64,000 nt of DNA from Mucilaginibacter segetis (GTDB taxonomy: Bacteria; Bacteroidota; Bacteroidia; Sphingobacteriales; Sphingobacteriaceae), in assembly GCF_016522075.1 (NCBI RefSeq), contig NZ_JAEHFW010000001.1, positions 1,798,001-1,862,000 of the forward strand. The letters run 5' to 3'. The position numbers were made by a program, and so were the translations under genes. A model generated the notes under the pieces. That model did no database searches. It was not told the origin of the DNA and saw only the letters and a program-made list of their open reading frames with translations. Positions 1 to 9,900 of this stretch are shown piece after piece (within the stretch, counting starts at the first letter, position 1; every line of letters starts with the position of its first letter).

Positions 1-706
1 CGAAAATGTCGTTCGCCTGGCCGAAGGCCTCCGCCAGTTCGTAGAGGCTGATGGGGGCGTCATCGGCGATGTTGTAGATCTGGCCGTTCAGCCCGTCGGT
101 CTGTAATAATAACTGGATGCCCTGCATTACATCCAGGTGATGCACCATTTGCATGCGCCAGCCGGGGTGGCGGTTCCATTTTTTTAACAGGGGCAGGATC
201 TCTTCGATGTGCGGGTCTTCGTCGCCGTACACGAAAGCCAGGCGTAATATGCGGACATCCAGGTCTTTCTTCAGCAGCTCTTGTTCCGCAGCAATCTTAC
301 TGGATGAATAAGCCCGCGGATCATTGGGATTGACGACATCGCCTTCTTTGGCCGGGTGTCCGCAACCCGGGCTGTACACATTGCTGGTGCTGGTAAAGAC
401 GAAGCGCTTGACGCCCGCTGCTACTGCGGCGTCAGCAAGCGCCATCGTGCCGTCATGGTTGGTTTTGACAATGCTGTCGTTATCCATCGTGCGAAAGAGG
501 GCCGCTAAGTGCACTACGGCGTCTACGCCGGCGACCGCGGCGGGCAGGGTAGTGGGATCAAACAGATCGCCAACATAGACTTCTGCATTGGCCGGGGCTT
601 TGGCGGCATCGCGTACCAACACACGAACGTCGTAGCCTTTGGCAATTAAACGGGGGACTAAGCGGCTGCCGACCTTGCCGGTAGCGCCGGTAACTAATAT
701 TTTCAT
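1..706 (-). CDS. NAD-dependent epimerase/dehydratase, C-terminus cut by window edge
   Basis: Extended short-chain dehydrogenase of the NAD-dependent epimerase/dehydratase type. It begins MKILVTGATGKVGSRLV, the glycine-rich Rossmann loop that binds NAD(P), and reads on without a stop for 235 codons to the left edge. Further family marks are VVHLAALF after the fourth strand, FVFTSTSNVYSPG, and YSSSKIAAE, which supplies the catalytic Tyr and Lys spaced YxxxK. The substrate cannot be told; such proteins act on nucleotide sugars, sugar lactones or small aldehydes and ketones. The ATG is the first codon of the conserved strand, so the start is secure. An AraC regulator lies 50 bp upstream on the same strand and probably controls it. 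The C-terminal substrate-binding lobe lies outside the window. Confidence 0.85.
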   Translation of the reverse strand, partial: MKILVTGATGKVGSRLVPRLIAKGYDVRVLVRDAAKAPANAEVYVGDLFDPTTLPAAVAGVDAVVHLAALFRTMDNDSIVKTNHDGTMALADAAVAAGVKRFVFTSTSNVYSPGCGHPAKEGDVVNPNDPRAYSSSKIAAEQELLKKDLDVRILRLAFVYGDEDPHIEEILPLLKKWNRHPGWRMQMVHHLDVMQGIQLLLQTDGLNGQIYNIADDAPISLYELAEAFGQANDIF

Positions 707-756
707 GACCCAAAGGTCCGGCAAAAAAGACAAGCGGAGGAACGATAATCAAACCA

Positions 757-1608
757 TTACTTATGATTTTCAAACCTGACCGACTTGGGCGCCACGCCCG
801 CTATGCGTTTGAAATAGTTGTTAAAATAGCTGGGATAGTCAAAGCCGAGCGCGTAGGCGATCTCGGCGATACTCCAGTCCGTATGCTGCAACAGGGCTTT
901 GGCCTCGGCCACGATGCGTTCCGCGATATGCACCGACGTGGGTCTGCCGGTCGTTTCCTTGACGGCGCGGTTCAAGTAATTGATATGCACTGCGAGACCT
1001 GCCGCAAAGTCCTGTGCCGTTCTTAATTTCAGCGGTGCTGCAGTATGTTCGATCGGGAATTGGCGCTCCAGCAGGTCCATAAACAAATGGGTGAGCCTGG
1101 CGGCACCTGTCTGCGGGCTGCGGCCCGGCGGCTGTATCGACAAAGCCTCGTGAATGACGAGTTCGATACAGTTTTTGATCACATCGGCCTTATTGCTGTA
1201 ATCGCTATGATGGACAGCCATCATCTTCTGAAACATGCCCCGGATAAAAGCGGCCTGCTCCTTGTTGAGGGGGATCATCGGGTTCTCCGCGGCATTCCAG
1301 AGCGGGGATTTTTTGACAATCGGCGGCATAAAGGCTTCGGTAAAGATACAGGCATAGCCGGTGGTATTCACCGAGCGCCGGACCACGGAGCGCGATACCC
1401 TGGGGTTGACGAAGAACAGCACCGTACCGTTCAGTTCCAGGATTTCCCCGCCATAACCAATGGTCATTTCCCCGGTCACCAAACCCATTTTATAGAAATC
1501 ACGGCGGCCGTGGACGGCCGGTACTTCGACATACGCAGGCAGTTCATGCACCTTAAAGCCCCTTAGGCGGAGCTCCGCCATATTGACGCCCGGAATTTCA
1601 TTGACCAT
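757..1608 (-). CDS. AraC family transcriptional regulator
   Basis: 283-residue DNA-binding regulator. The last 100 residues form the two helix-turn-helix units of the AraC/XylS family: LKLRTAQDFAAGLAVHINYL, then IAERIVAEAKALLQHTDWSIAEIAYALGF and the signature YPSYFNNYFKRIAGVAPKSVR. The N-terminal half is a cupin-like sensor (residues about 20-130, with GYGGEILELNGTVLFFVNP) of the kind that binds a small ligand. It is transcribed toward the epimerase gene 50 bp downstream, and regulators of this type commonly control an adjacent oxidoreductase. The inducer is unknown. A gap of 186 bp separates it from the unrelated operon upstream and should hold its promoter. Confidence 0.9.
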   Translation of the reverse strand: MVNEIPGVNMAELRLRGFKVHELPAYVEVPAVHGRRDFYKMGLVTGEMTIGYGGEILELNGTVLFFVNPRVSRSVVRRSVNTTGYACIFTEAFMPPIVKKSPLWNAAENPMIPLNKEQAAFIRGMFQKMMAVHHSDYSNKADVIKNCIELVIHEALSIQPPGRSPQTGAARLTHLFMDLLERQFPIEHTAAPLKLRTAQDFAAGLAVHINYLNRAVKETTGRPTSVHIAERIVAEAKALLQHTDWSIAEIAYALGFDYPSYFNNYFKRIAGVAPKSVRFENHK

Positions 1609-1794
1609 GCGGCAAAGTTAATGAAATCAAACCTGGCAGGCAACAGGCCTTCGTCGCCAACCGTCAGTTTTAGATATTTAGACGGAGAATTCAATCTTAG
1701 CAATTCTTGCGTTCGATCTAAGTCTGTATAATTAAGAAGGCAGTTTTAGTAAATACAATATATATTTAGATATATTATTATTAATTCTTTGTCA

Positions 1795-2409
1795 TTAATA
1801 GTTCAACGGCTTCTCAAACAAAGGTACGCCATACACGCCCGGAGCGATGGTTGCAGTAGCAACATCATAAAACAGGATTTTTCGAAATGTTAAGCCTTTG
1901 GCGTCGATTTCCCGGTGGTAAGCAGTGGCAGTAGCATGTAGAGTTTCGGGTTGCGGGTTAATTAGCAGAATGACCAAGTTGCGGTCAGGTGTGATGAGCG
2001 CATCCTGTATAAGGAAATCACGTTCTTTTAGGCTAGCTAAAAAATCCTGTTCAGCTGTAGCCTGTTGTGGGTTGAGCGTAACGTTGTATAACTTTTCTTC
2101 CTTAATAGTTCCCTTGGATAGAGCCATAAGTTGTTGACGCTGTTTGGCCGCGAAATCAGGAATATGCGCCAGTATTTGGTAGTTGAGAGCGTATATCTCA
2201 TAGCCCAAGAGCATGAAATGCTGTAATTCGGCTTTGTCAGATGTTAATAGCATCAAATCGTGGAGACGATGGATGGCCAACTGTGTTGTAACGAAATGCT
2301 CGTTCAGATTTTTGGTGTAAGCCAAATCGGCACTGATATTAGCCGACTTGCTTTCCCAATCTTGTTCAAATTCTTCTAAAGTCATAGAAATGGTATTAAA
2401 GGCGTTCAT
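1795..2409 (-). CDS. Unknown protein, third gene of a three-gene cassette
   Basis: 204 residues, not recognised. No signal peptide or membrane segment is visible. The N-terminal two thirds is predicted mainly alpha-helical and rich in Leu and Gln (residues 1-130). The end, from about residue 130, looks like an alternating alpha/beta unit (DRNLVILLINPQPE, LTFRKILFYDVATA). It overlaps the upstream gene by 14 bp on the same strand, so the two are almost certainly translated together. Its codon use is lower in G+C than the flanking AraC and FecR genes, which fits acquisition by transfer. No function is claimed. Confidence 0.7.
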   Translation of the reverse strand: MNAFNTISMTLEEFEQDWESKSANISADLAYTKNLNEHFVTTQLAIHRLHDLMLLTSDKAELQHFMLLGYEIYALNYQILAHIPDFAAKQRQQLMALSKGTIKEEKLYNVTLNPQQATAEQDFLASLKERDFLIQDALITPDRNLVILLINPQPETLHATATAYHREIDAKGLTFRKILFYDVATATIAPGVYGVPLFEKPLNY

Positions 2410-3997
2410 AAGGCCATTCTGCTGTCTTTATTGAAGACAGGCGATCTACAAAAGTTTGATAATACGGTAACATGGAGCTCGTTAGTATTTTTTTTAAATA
2501 AGCATTGATTTGCTGCCTGCCCATATTGCTCAGCGAAATGCCAAACTCATAGTCAGGGTTCCAAATATCTTCCTCTCTTTCAGTGAGGTGTATATACGGA
2601 ATTAAGATAGTATCGCTGATTATTTGCAGTAATTCGTTTAATTTAAGAAATCGATCATTAGAAATATTAGTCAGGTTCGGGCCAGATAAGGCAATCAATA
2701 ACTGTATTTCGGCAAAGCGGGTAGCCAGATATTTTGAGCGGTAACCTCCATAAAACAGCGGCTTGAATGTAAAATAGGTTTTTTTTAGCAGCTTTAGCTG
2801 CGCTTCGTTGGTATCCAATAACAAGATTAAAGCGTAAGCAATAGCAGTGAGATACTGATTCTCTCCGACATAAGAGGTCAGGAAAGGATCGCTGCTGTTT
2901 TTTTCGGCTATAAGTTCGGGAATCTGTCGGCCGATTCTGTTAAGCTCCGACAGGAATTGGTCTAATAATTGCATACCGCAATGATCAGGTAATTTGCCAA
3001 AATTCGCAGGTTTCTCGATCAACCAAGAACATACCGCTATAAAATGTTTGGGAAATTCCAGTCGGCTGATCCAAACCGCCGCCGTCTCTTTTTGACTCAA
3101 TTTGGCTCGCAGAAATTTGCCGGTTAGTTTTTTCATAGCCTGGTGGACTTTATTCTGTTGCCGCTTACGGAAGTTTAGTCCGTAAATCTGGGGAAACAGG
3201 TACTGACCAACTGTTTCCCAGTCAGTATCCAGCGTTTTTTCTATTAAAGGATATTTTAACCAAGATGGTGGTGTGTCAGTGTGGTTACCAGACTCCAGTA
3301 AGATCGCGGTCAGGAACATACGCTCATTTGGATTTCCATAGATGGCTGCCCGTTCATTAACACTGATGCGAATCTCATAACCATACCAACCTATTAAGGT
3401 TGACCGCAACATGGGCGCCATATCTTCTATAAGTGAATAAGATAAATGGCGTCCTGGAATCTTGACAAGGTGGAGTACTGCCAGTAAAGGATCAGCGATA
3501 TGATGGCGATATTGCGCGGACCGTATCAAAGTCAACCAATCTTCTACATTGGTAATCTCCTTAAGCGAGTAATGAAGATGCTTAAAGTAATCGCCATTTA
3601 AGGTGGCGATCATGTATCCGTAGAGTTCAGTTTTCCATTTTTTAGGCAATGCGGATTTGAATAATTCTTGTAGGGATAGTTGCTCCTGGGGATGGTTGAT
3701 GCGGGAAACTAGTGCATAGAGTTGGGCCAGCACAGGAATTTGTTTCCTGTAGGTTTTTAGCCACCGAATCAACCGACTACTAAATATTTGGTAGGCTTCT
3801 GCCGTATTTAAGGTGACGTAGCCGGGGCTGACCTTAAACGGCTCATACAGATCTTCTTTACCATCGACAAAAGAAAACTTTATATCATTTACCGCTACTG
3901 GGATATTTACCAATTCGTGAACGATCAGCCAATTTACCCCTTGGGCAGATTGCAGCTTTTCTTCTATTTTTAGCAATAATTCTTCCATTTTAAACAT
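2396..3997 (-). CDS. Unknown 533-residue protein, second gene of the cassette
   Basis: Large soluble protein with no domain I recognise. It looks nearly all alpha-helical, with many Leu/Lys/Glu-rich stretches and no membrane segments, as expected of a scaffold or helical-repeat protein. It overlaps the gene upstream by 8 bp (stop and start interleaved) and the gene downstream by 14 bp, so the three form one tightly coupled operon. That packing, the lower G+C and the position beside a polysaccharide locus suggest a self-contained accessory cassette. A role in phage defence is only an inference from this architecture and from the possible PLD-like partner upstream. Confidence 0.7.
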   Translation of the reverse strand: MFKMEELLLKIEEKLQSAQGVNWLIVHELVNIPVAVNDIKFSFVDGKEDLYEPFKVSPGYVTLNTAEAYQIFSSRLIRWLKTYRKQIPVLAQLYALVSRINHPQEQLSLQELFKSALPKKWKTELYGYMIATLNGDYFKHLHYSLKEITNVEDWLTLIRSAQYRHHIADPLLAVLHLVKIPGRHLSYSLIEDMAPMLRSTLIGWYGYEIRISVNERAAIYGNPNERMFLTAILLESGNHTDTPPSWLKYPLIEKTLDTDWETVGQYLFPQIYGLNFRKRQQNKVHQAMKKLTGKFLRAKLSQKETAAVWISRLEFPKHFIAVCSWLIEKPANFGKLPDHCGMQLLDQFLSELNRIGRQIPELIAEKNSSDPFLTSYVGENQYLTAIAYALILLLDTNEAQLKLLKKTYFTFKPLFYGGYRSKYLATRFAEIQLLIALSGPNLTNISNDRFLKLNELLQIISDTILIPYIHLTEREEDIWNPDYEFGISLSNMGRQQINAYLKKILTSSMLPYYQTFVDRLSSIKTAEWPYERL

Positions 3998-5552
3998 TCA
4001 GTTTGAGTTCCGCTTTACTAAAAATTTCGCTGTATTTCCCGGCAATCTGCCGGCGCTGTGTTTCATTGATGATGGGCATGATATCGAGCTCATTAATATT
4101 ACCCAGACTATTCGTCATGATCACTACTTTTTCTAATAATATTTCCTCATCGGTTTTTTTTAGACCAAACCAGTAGCGGTTGTGAAATTCCTCCCGGGCA
4201 TTGTAAAAAAATAGGCAGCCGATCGGCAGGTACTTTTCTACATCATCGATCCGCCGAAAAGACTGAAAGTAGTGATCGTATTTCTCAAAATACTGTTCGA
4301 TTTTCGACTGGCTGGTTTCGTCGTCGTTATCCGCTTGGTTGCTGGCGCGGCCCCAGTAACCCATGACCCGGAATGATTCGGTACCGGTTTCGATTGCAGT
4401 ATGCAAAATCGCGTTGACCATCGCAGCCTGGCAATGCTGCAATTGCATGCCTGACCCGTTTTCATCCAGCTTGATATTGCCAATAAAATAAGGATCTGCG
4501 ATCAGAATATCCGGCCCTAAGTAATTGAATACATTACGAAACAGATCCGAGAGCTTTTGGTCAGCTTCTTTGTGGTCGGCGTACGCGTGTCTTTGCCAGG
4601 TGAAACTATCTATTTCAGTTGGTCGGGCTTTGGCCGAATCGCCGAGCATGAAATTTCTGCCATAATGGTCCTTAAAATTCCCGCTCGAAATATTTGTATT
4701 GATCTGGATATCCTGGAGCAGGACAAATTCATTCTCCTGCTCGAGTACCTTGCCTGAGTAAACTTGAACGGCTCCTTTCATGACCGGTTCAGTCAAATCG
4801 ATCTTGAAAACCGGAGTGCCGCAAGGAAAAATGCTTTGGCCGATCATTTCCTGACGTTCATTGACTACTGAAACGGTCAAAGGCTGATGCGGACTGTAAT
4901 TATGTTGATAAAAGCCTACGAGTTGTTTGCTGCCTATACCTTTGATCGATGTCTTAGTCACTCCCCTGTAGGTAAGATAGGGCCGGCGAAAAGTCTTTAC
5001 ACCCCAGATGTTGGCTTTTAATTTTCGGTAGATAAAGTCCTGTTCAAAAAAGCCAAAGGGAAACAAGGGCTTGATCAGGTGGGAGCCTGTTTTGTATCCT
5101 GAAAGATATTGGAGATTCTCCTGTTGCATAAAGCCATGTGGCATACCACTTAATGAGTTACTTTTCAATTGATCGCTCACGGTTTCGTATCTGCTTTTGA
5201 ACGGTCGGTTTTCAAACCGAATCAACTCATGCGGAAAAATCTCTAAAGTGATTTGATGGGTTCCAATTATAAGAAGCTTTTGCGTGATAATTTCATCAAA
5301 CAATTGCTGCATCATGTAGTCTGTCCCGCACGCGCACCATTGCTTAATGTTAAGCGCTTCCCAAATCCACTGCGCTTTACCACCAACTCCTTTTCCCGGA
5401 TACCAAAAGATTTCTGCTTCATGAAAGACATCTGCTACAGGCTTAACACTTATAAATAACACCTTTTCGGAGCTACTGGTTGTCTTGGTGAAAAAGGTAA
5501 GGATACTGAGGTTAGGTGCGACAGGCATAGACATGGTGTTTAGGAAAACCAA
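3990..5552 (-). CDS. Unknown protein with possible phospholipase D-like C-terminus, first gene of the cassette
   Basis: 520 residues. The C-terminal third has the order of motifs seen in divergent phospholipase D-like domains: DILIADPYF near residue 345, an amphipathic middle, then FHNRYWFG and VVIMTNSLGNINELDI. In active members the second motif is HxK or HDR, so this copy (HNR) may be altered or inactive. The N-terminal part (LFISVKP, WYPGKG, IWEAL) is not recognised and may be a sensor; the VPA1262 family is a possible relative, but I could not verify it. The start at 5552 is the first ATG; ATGs at 5534 and 5528 are alternatives. It leads the three-gene operon and is divergent from fecR across 88 bp. 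Confidence 0.6.
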   Translation of the reverse strand: MVFLNTMSMPVAPNLSILTFFTKTTSSSEKVLFISVKPVADVFHEAEIFWYPGKGVGGKAQWIWEALNIKQWCACGTDYMMQQLFDEIITQKLLIIGTHQITLEIFPHELIRFENRPFKSRYETVSDQLKSNSLSGMPHGFMQQENLQYLSGYKTGSHLIKPLFPFGFFEQDFIYRKLKANIWGVKTFRRPYLTYRGVTKTSIKGIGSKQLVGFYQHNYSPHQPLTVSVVNERQEMIGQSIFPCGTPVFKIDLTEPVMKGAVQVYSGKVLEQENEFVLLQDIQINTNISSGNFKDHYGRNFMLGDSAKARPTEIDSFTWQRHAYADHKEADQKLSDLFRNVFNYLGPDILIADPYFIGNIKLDENGSGMQLQHCQAAMVNAILHTAIETGTESFRVMGYWGRASNQADNDDETSQSKIEQYFEKYDHYFQSFRRIDDVEKYLPIGCLFFYNAREEFHNRYWFGLKKTDEEILLEKVVIMTNSLGNINELDIMPIINETQRRQIAGKYSEIFSKAELKLNV

Positions 5553-5640
5553 TGCAATCTATCAAATAACAAATAATAAAAACAATAATTTTTTCATCAC
5601 CAATACCCCCCTGCCCATAGGTTGGCCGTCTTACGGTTAT

Positions 5641-6768
5641 ATGCAAGACGAAGCGATCAAAGGATTACTGGAAAAATATAAGCTGGGCACGATTACGGAT
5701 GCGGAAAAGGCGGTGCTGGATGAATGGTACCTGCACGTGGCGGCGGACAGTTCGGAAGCGCTGTCGGAGCTGGAGCGGCTGAAGACCTTTGACGCGGTGC
5801 TGGAACACCTGGAGGACGTGAGTCGGCCGGCGAGGGTGAAGCGCTTGTTGCCGCGCGTGGCGGCGGCAGCTTCGATTATCCTGGCCCTGGGGACCGGCGG
5901 CTATTTCCTGCTGCACCGGCCGGCACCGCCGGTGGCGGTGGTGAAAACGGAACAGGATATTTTGCCGGGGGGCAATAAGGCTTACCTGGTCTTGTCCAGC
6001 GGGCAGCGGATCTCGCTGACGGATGCGAAGAACGGGACGGTCGCGGAGCAGGCGGGCCGGGCGGTGAAAAAGACGGCGGATGGCCTGCTGGTTTATGACG
6101 ATGCGCATAGCGGTCATAATCCGGCGGAACTGGTATATAATACCGTAGGAACGCCGCGGGGCGGGCAGTACCAGGTGGTGCTGCCGGATGGTACGAAGGT
6201 ATGGCTGAACGCGGCTTCGCGTTTGCGGTACCCGGCGGCCTTTACCGGGAACAGCCGGGAGGTGGAGCTGGAGGGGGAGGCGTATTTCCAGGTGGCGCAC
6301 AACGCGCGGCAGCCGTTCAGGGTGCGGGCAGGGGACCAGCTGATCGAAGATATCGGGACGGCGTTCAATATCAATGCGTACAAGGATGAGGCGGGGGTCA
6401 GGACGACGCTGACGGAGGGTGCGGCGCGGGTGCAGCTGTCCGGCCGGGACGGTGGCGTGACCTTAAGGCCGGGCCAGCAGGCGGGCAGCGTAGGGGATCA
6501 GTTAGTGGTGAAGGCGGCCGATACGGAGGTGATCACGGCCTGGAAGAATGGTTTGTTCATGTTCCAGGCGGCGGATATCCGCGAGGTGATGCGTATGGTT
6601 TCGCGCTGGTATAATGTGGAGATTAATTATAAGGGGCCGGCGCCGGCGGCCAATTTCAGCGGGGGCGTGTCGCGTTTTGACAAGGTTTCCGAGGTGTTGC
6701 GTACGCTGGAGGCCACAGGTAAAGTACATTTTAAGATTCAGAATAGAACGATTACCGTAATTAATTAG
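5641..6768 (+). CDS. FecR family anti-sigma factor
   Basis: Cell-surface signalling anti-sigma regulator that passes the state of a TonB-dependent receptor to an ECF sigma factor. The chosen start gives 375 residues and the usual opening, MQDEAIKGLLEKYKLGTITDAE, the cytoplasmic sigma-binding helices. The open frame continues 52 codons upstream but that extension is low-complexity (KNNNFF) and lies in the divergent promoter gap. One membrane helix (AAAASIILALGTGGYFLL) is followed by the periplasmic FecR domain (NTVGTPRGGQYQVVLPDGTKVWLNA is its typical core, near residues 160-185) and a C-terminal STN-like domain that meets the receptor. SusC follows 180 bp downstream. Oddly there is no sigma factor gene beside it: the three-gene cassette occupies that place. 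Confidence 0.92.
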   Translation: MQDEAIKGLLEKYKLGTITDAEKAVLDEWYLHVAADSSEALSELERLKTFDAVLEHLEDVSRPARVKRLLPRVAAAASIILALGTGGYFLLHRPAPPVAVVKTEQDILPGGNKAYLVLSSGQRISLTDAKNGTVAEQAGRAVKKTADGLLVYDDAHSGHNPAELVYNTVGTPRGGQYQVVLPDGTKVWLNAASRLRYPAAFTGNSREVELEGEAYFQVAHNARQPFRVRAGDQLIEDIGTAFNINAYKDEAGVRTTLTEGAARVQLSGRDGGVTLRPGQQAGSVGDQLVVKAADTEVITAWKNGLFMFQAADIREVMRMVSRWYNVEINYKGPAPAANFSGGVSRFDKVSEVLRTLEATGKVHFKIQNRTITVIN

Positions 6769-6827
6769 AAAACTATGCAGAGACGTTTACAAACCTAGCC
6801 CTTAGGGCAGCCGGGGGCAAAAAAAAA

Positions 6828-6894
6828 CGTGAAGGTGTACCACCACCTCCACGTCAATCAGTTTGAGCTACCCGTTTGACCGCCAGGCGGTCAA
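6828..6894. promoter_or_regulatory. Two hairpins in the fecR-susC leader
   Basis: Two inverted repeats lie between fecR and susC. The first, 6828-6853, has 10-bp arms with one mismatch around a 6-nt loop; a run of A precedes it, so read on the minus strand it is a hairpin followed by a T run. The second, 6876-6894, has perfect 9-bp arms (TTGACCGCC / GGCGGTCAA) round a single central base. They may act as a processing or attenuation site that separates low fecR expression from high susC expression, or as a terminator for antisense transcription. The structure is seen; the function is inferred. Confidence 0.5.
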
Positions 6895-6948
6895 TGAAAA
6901 AATATTGGCTAATAGAATTTCAAGATTAACTCAAACCCATACAAAAGT

Positions 6949-9900
6949 ATGAATTTAAATGCTTTTATGCCGGGGAGGCTGTGTTTTAAACTGCCCCGGA
7001 AAATGTTCATGGTTATGAAAATAACTACGCTATTGCTGATCGTGACCTTGTTACAGGTGAGCGCCGCTTCCCGGGCGCAGAAGATCAGTTTGTCCGAGTC
7101 GCGGGCGCCGCTTACGAAAGTTTTAAAAGAGATCAGGAGCCAGAGCGGCTTTAATTTGGTGTATACGGAGGAGATGCTGAAGGATGCGAAGGCGGTGAGT
7201 ATCCGGGTGAAGGATGCGGAGATGAGGGAGGTGCTGGATGAGGTGTTCCGGGAGCAGCCGCTGAGCTATACGATTGTGAATAATGCGATTGTGCTGAAGG
7301 AGAAGGAAATGAGTTTGCTGGACAGGATCCGGGCGGCCTGGGTGGCTGTGGATGTGAATGGCCGGGTGGTGGATGAGCAGGGGCAGCCGTTGCCGGGGGC
7401 GACGGTGAAGGTGAAGGATGGGAGCCAGGCGACGACGACGGATGCGCGGGGGGAATTTACGTTGCGGCAGGTGCAGCCGGATGCGACGCTGGTGGTTTCT
7501 TTTATTGGTTTTCAGCAGTTGGAGGTGAAGGCTGCGGCGAATATGGGGAATATGGTGATGAAGGTGGCGGAGTCGCAGTTGGATCAGGTGCAGGTGATTG
7601 CTTATGGGAAAACGAGTCAGCGGTTGAGTGTAGGGAATGTTTCTTCGGTATCTGCGAAAGACATTGAACGACAACCTGTAAATAATCCTTTACTGGCGCT
7701 GGAAGGAAATGTTCCTGGATTGTTTATTCAACAGGCTACGGGTCTTCCGGGTACAGCAGTAAGTGTGAAGATCCAGGGACAGAATAGCCTGGGTAACGGA
7801 AATGATCCACTGTATGTGATTGACGGGGTGCCCTACAGTTCACAGTCATTGCCAAATTTGGGGAGTATTCTAGCTTCACCGAATGGGCAGGTTGCAATGG
7901 TCGGGAATAGTCCTTTAGGTTTTATTAATCCGCAGGATATTGAAAGTATTTCCGTGTTGAAAGATGCCGACGCTACTTCCATTTATGGTTCCAGAGCAGC
8001 CAATGGTGCCATCTTGATTACGACCAAGAAAGGTAAAGCAGGTGATACCAGGGTGAACTTTAATCTCCAGCAAGGTGTGGGAAAAGTGACCCGCACCATG
8101 GATCTTCTAAATGCTCAGCAATACCTGCAGATGCGCCACGAGGCACTAAAAAATGATGGTATTTCAATAGCAGATTATGATTATGATTTAAATGGCGCCT
8201 GGGATACTACACGCACAACCGACTGGCAAAAAGAATTGATAGGAAATAGTGCGCACTACACAGATATGCAGGTCAGTCTTTCAGGTGGAAATGAAAACAC
8301 GCAATACCTGATAGGGTCTGCTTATCATCGCGAAACAACGGTTTTCCCGGGTGAGTTTTCTGATCAAAAAGCTTCTTTGCATTTTAATATTAACAATACT
8401 TCCGCCAACAAAAAATTCAAGGTACAATTATCCGGCAGCTATTTATTTGATAATAATCAATTACCCAGCCAGGACCTTACTTATTATGCCCTTCAATTGC
8501 CGCCCGTGGCACCCGCACTTTATAATCCGGATGGCAGTCTGAACTGGCAAGTCAACTCCTCAGGCAGCTCAACGTGGATTAATCCTCTGCAATATACGAT
8601 GGCACATTACAACAACAAGACGAATAACCTGGTATCTAACGGTTTATTGAGCTATAATATCATTAACGGCTTGACGGCTTCGGTTAGTATGGGTTATACG
8701 AATATGCAAAGCAAGGACAACCAGTTAACGTCGATTAATTATTACCCACCACAAGATCGTCAATATAATACACCTTTCGGTGTCTACGGTGATTACAATA
8801 TCAATAGCTGGATAATAGAACCGCAGCTTAACTATTCCAGACTTTTAGGCGGTGGTAAGTTGGATTTCCTATTGGGAAGCACATTTCAGAAATCCCATAG
8901 TCACGGAGAGCAATTTGTTGCAGGGGGATTTCTAAATGATATTTTCCTGGAAAATATAAGTGCTGCTGCCCAAGTAACGTCCACTTCAGTTCTTGATAAA
9001 GATTATGCGTATAATGCCCTTTTTGGTCGCTTAAACTATAATTTCCAGGATAAATATTTGATCAATTTATCCGCCCGTCGCGACGGAAGCTCAAGATTTG
9101 GCCCGGAAAACCGCTTCCATAATTTTGCTTCAATAGGTGCAGCTTGGATTTTTTCGGAAGAAACGCTAATTAAAGAAAGCTTAACTTTTTTAAGTCTAGG
9201 TAAGCTTCGTGGCAGTTTTGGAACGACTGGGAATGACCAGATACCGGATTATTCCTATCTTAGTTTGTATCGGGTCATTAAGTCTGATTTACCATATCTG
9301 GGATCTAAGGGTGTAGAACCGACCAATCTTTCCAATCCCTATTTACAATGGGAAGAAACCAGGAAATTACAGTTTGGGCTTGATTTGGGCTTTTTTAAGG
9401 ATCGCGTGCTGTTGAACGCAACCTATTATAGGAACCGTTCATCTAACCAGCTACTAGGCAATTCCCTTTCCTTATCAACAGGCTTTGGAAATATTTCAGC
9501 CAATTTGCCAGCGACCGTCCAAAATAGCGGATGGGAATTAGTTTTAAATACAGCGAATATTAAAAGTGCTGCTTTTAAATGGTCATCTTCTATAAACCTT
9601 ACGCTTCCAAAAAACAAACTTTTAAAATTTGATAATATAGCACAAACTGTTTACAAGTCGAACTGGATTGTTGGTGAGCCAATTACGATAATTAGAAAGT
9701 ATCAATTTGAGGGTGTTGATCCAGCAACAGGCTTATATGCCTTTAAAGATCACAATGGCAACATTACAACTTCAGTTAGTAGCAATAATGATAGGATAGC
9801 AATTGTTAACACTGCACCGAAGTTTTACGGTGGTTTCCAGAACAGTTTTCAATTCAAAGGCTTTGACTTAAGCTTTCTGCTACAGTTTGTTAAACAAAAA

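Noticed and set aside
1045-1566. 173-codon open frame opposite the AraC gene
   Set aside because: Antisense shadow; the minus-strand frame has the AraC HTH signature.
5485-5640. Extended N-terminus of FecR from an upstream ATG at 5485
   Set aside because: The added 52 residues are low-complexity and overlap the divergent gene start; the family start fits the ATG at 5641.
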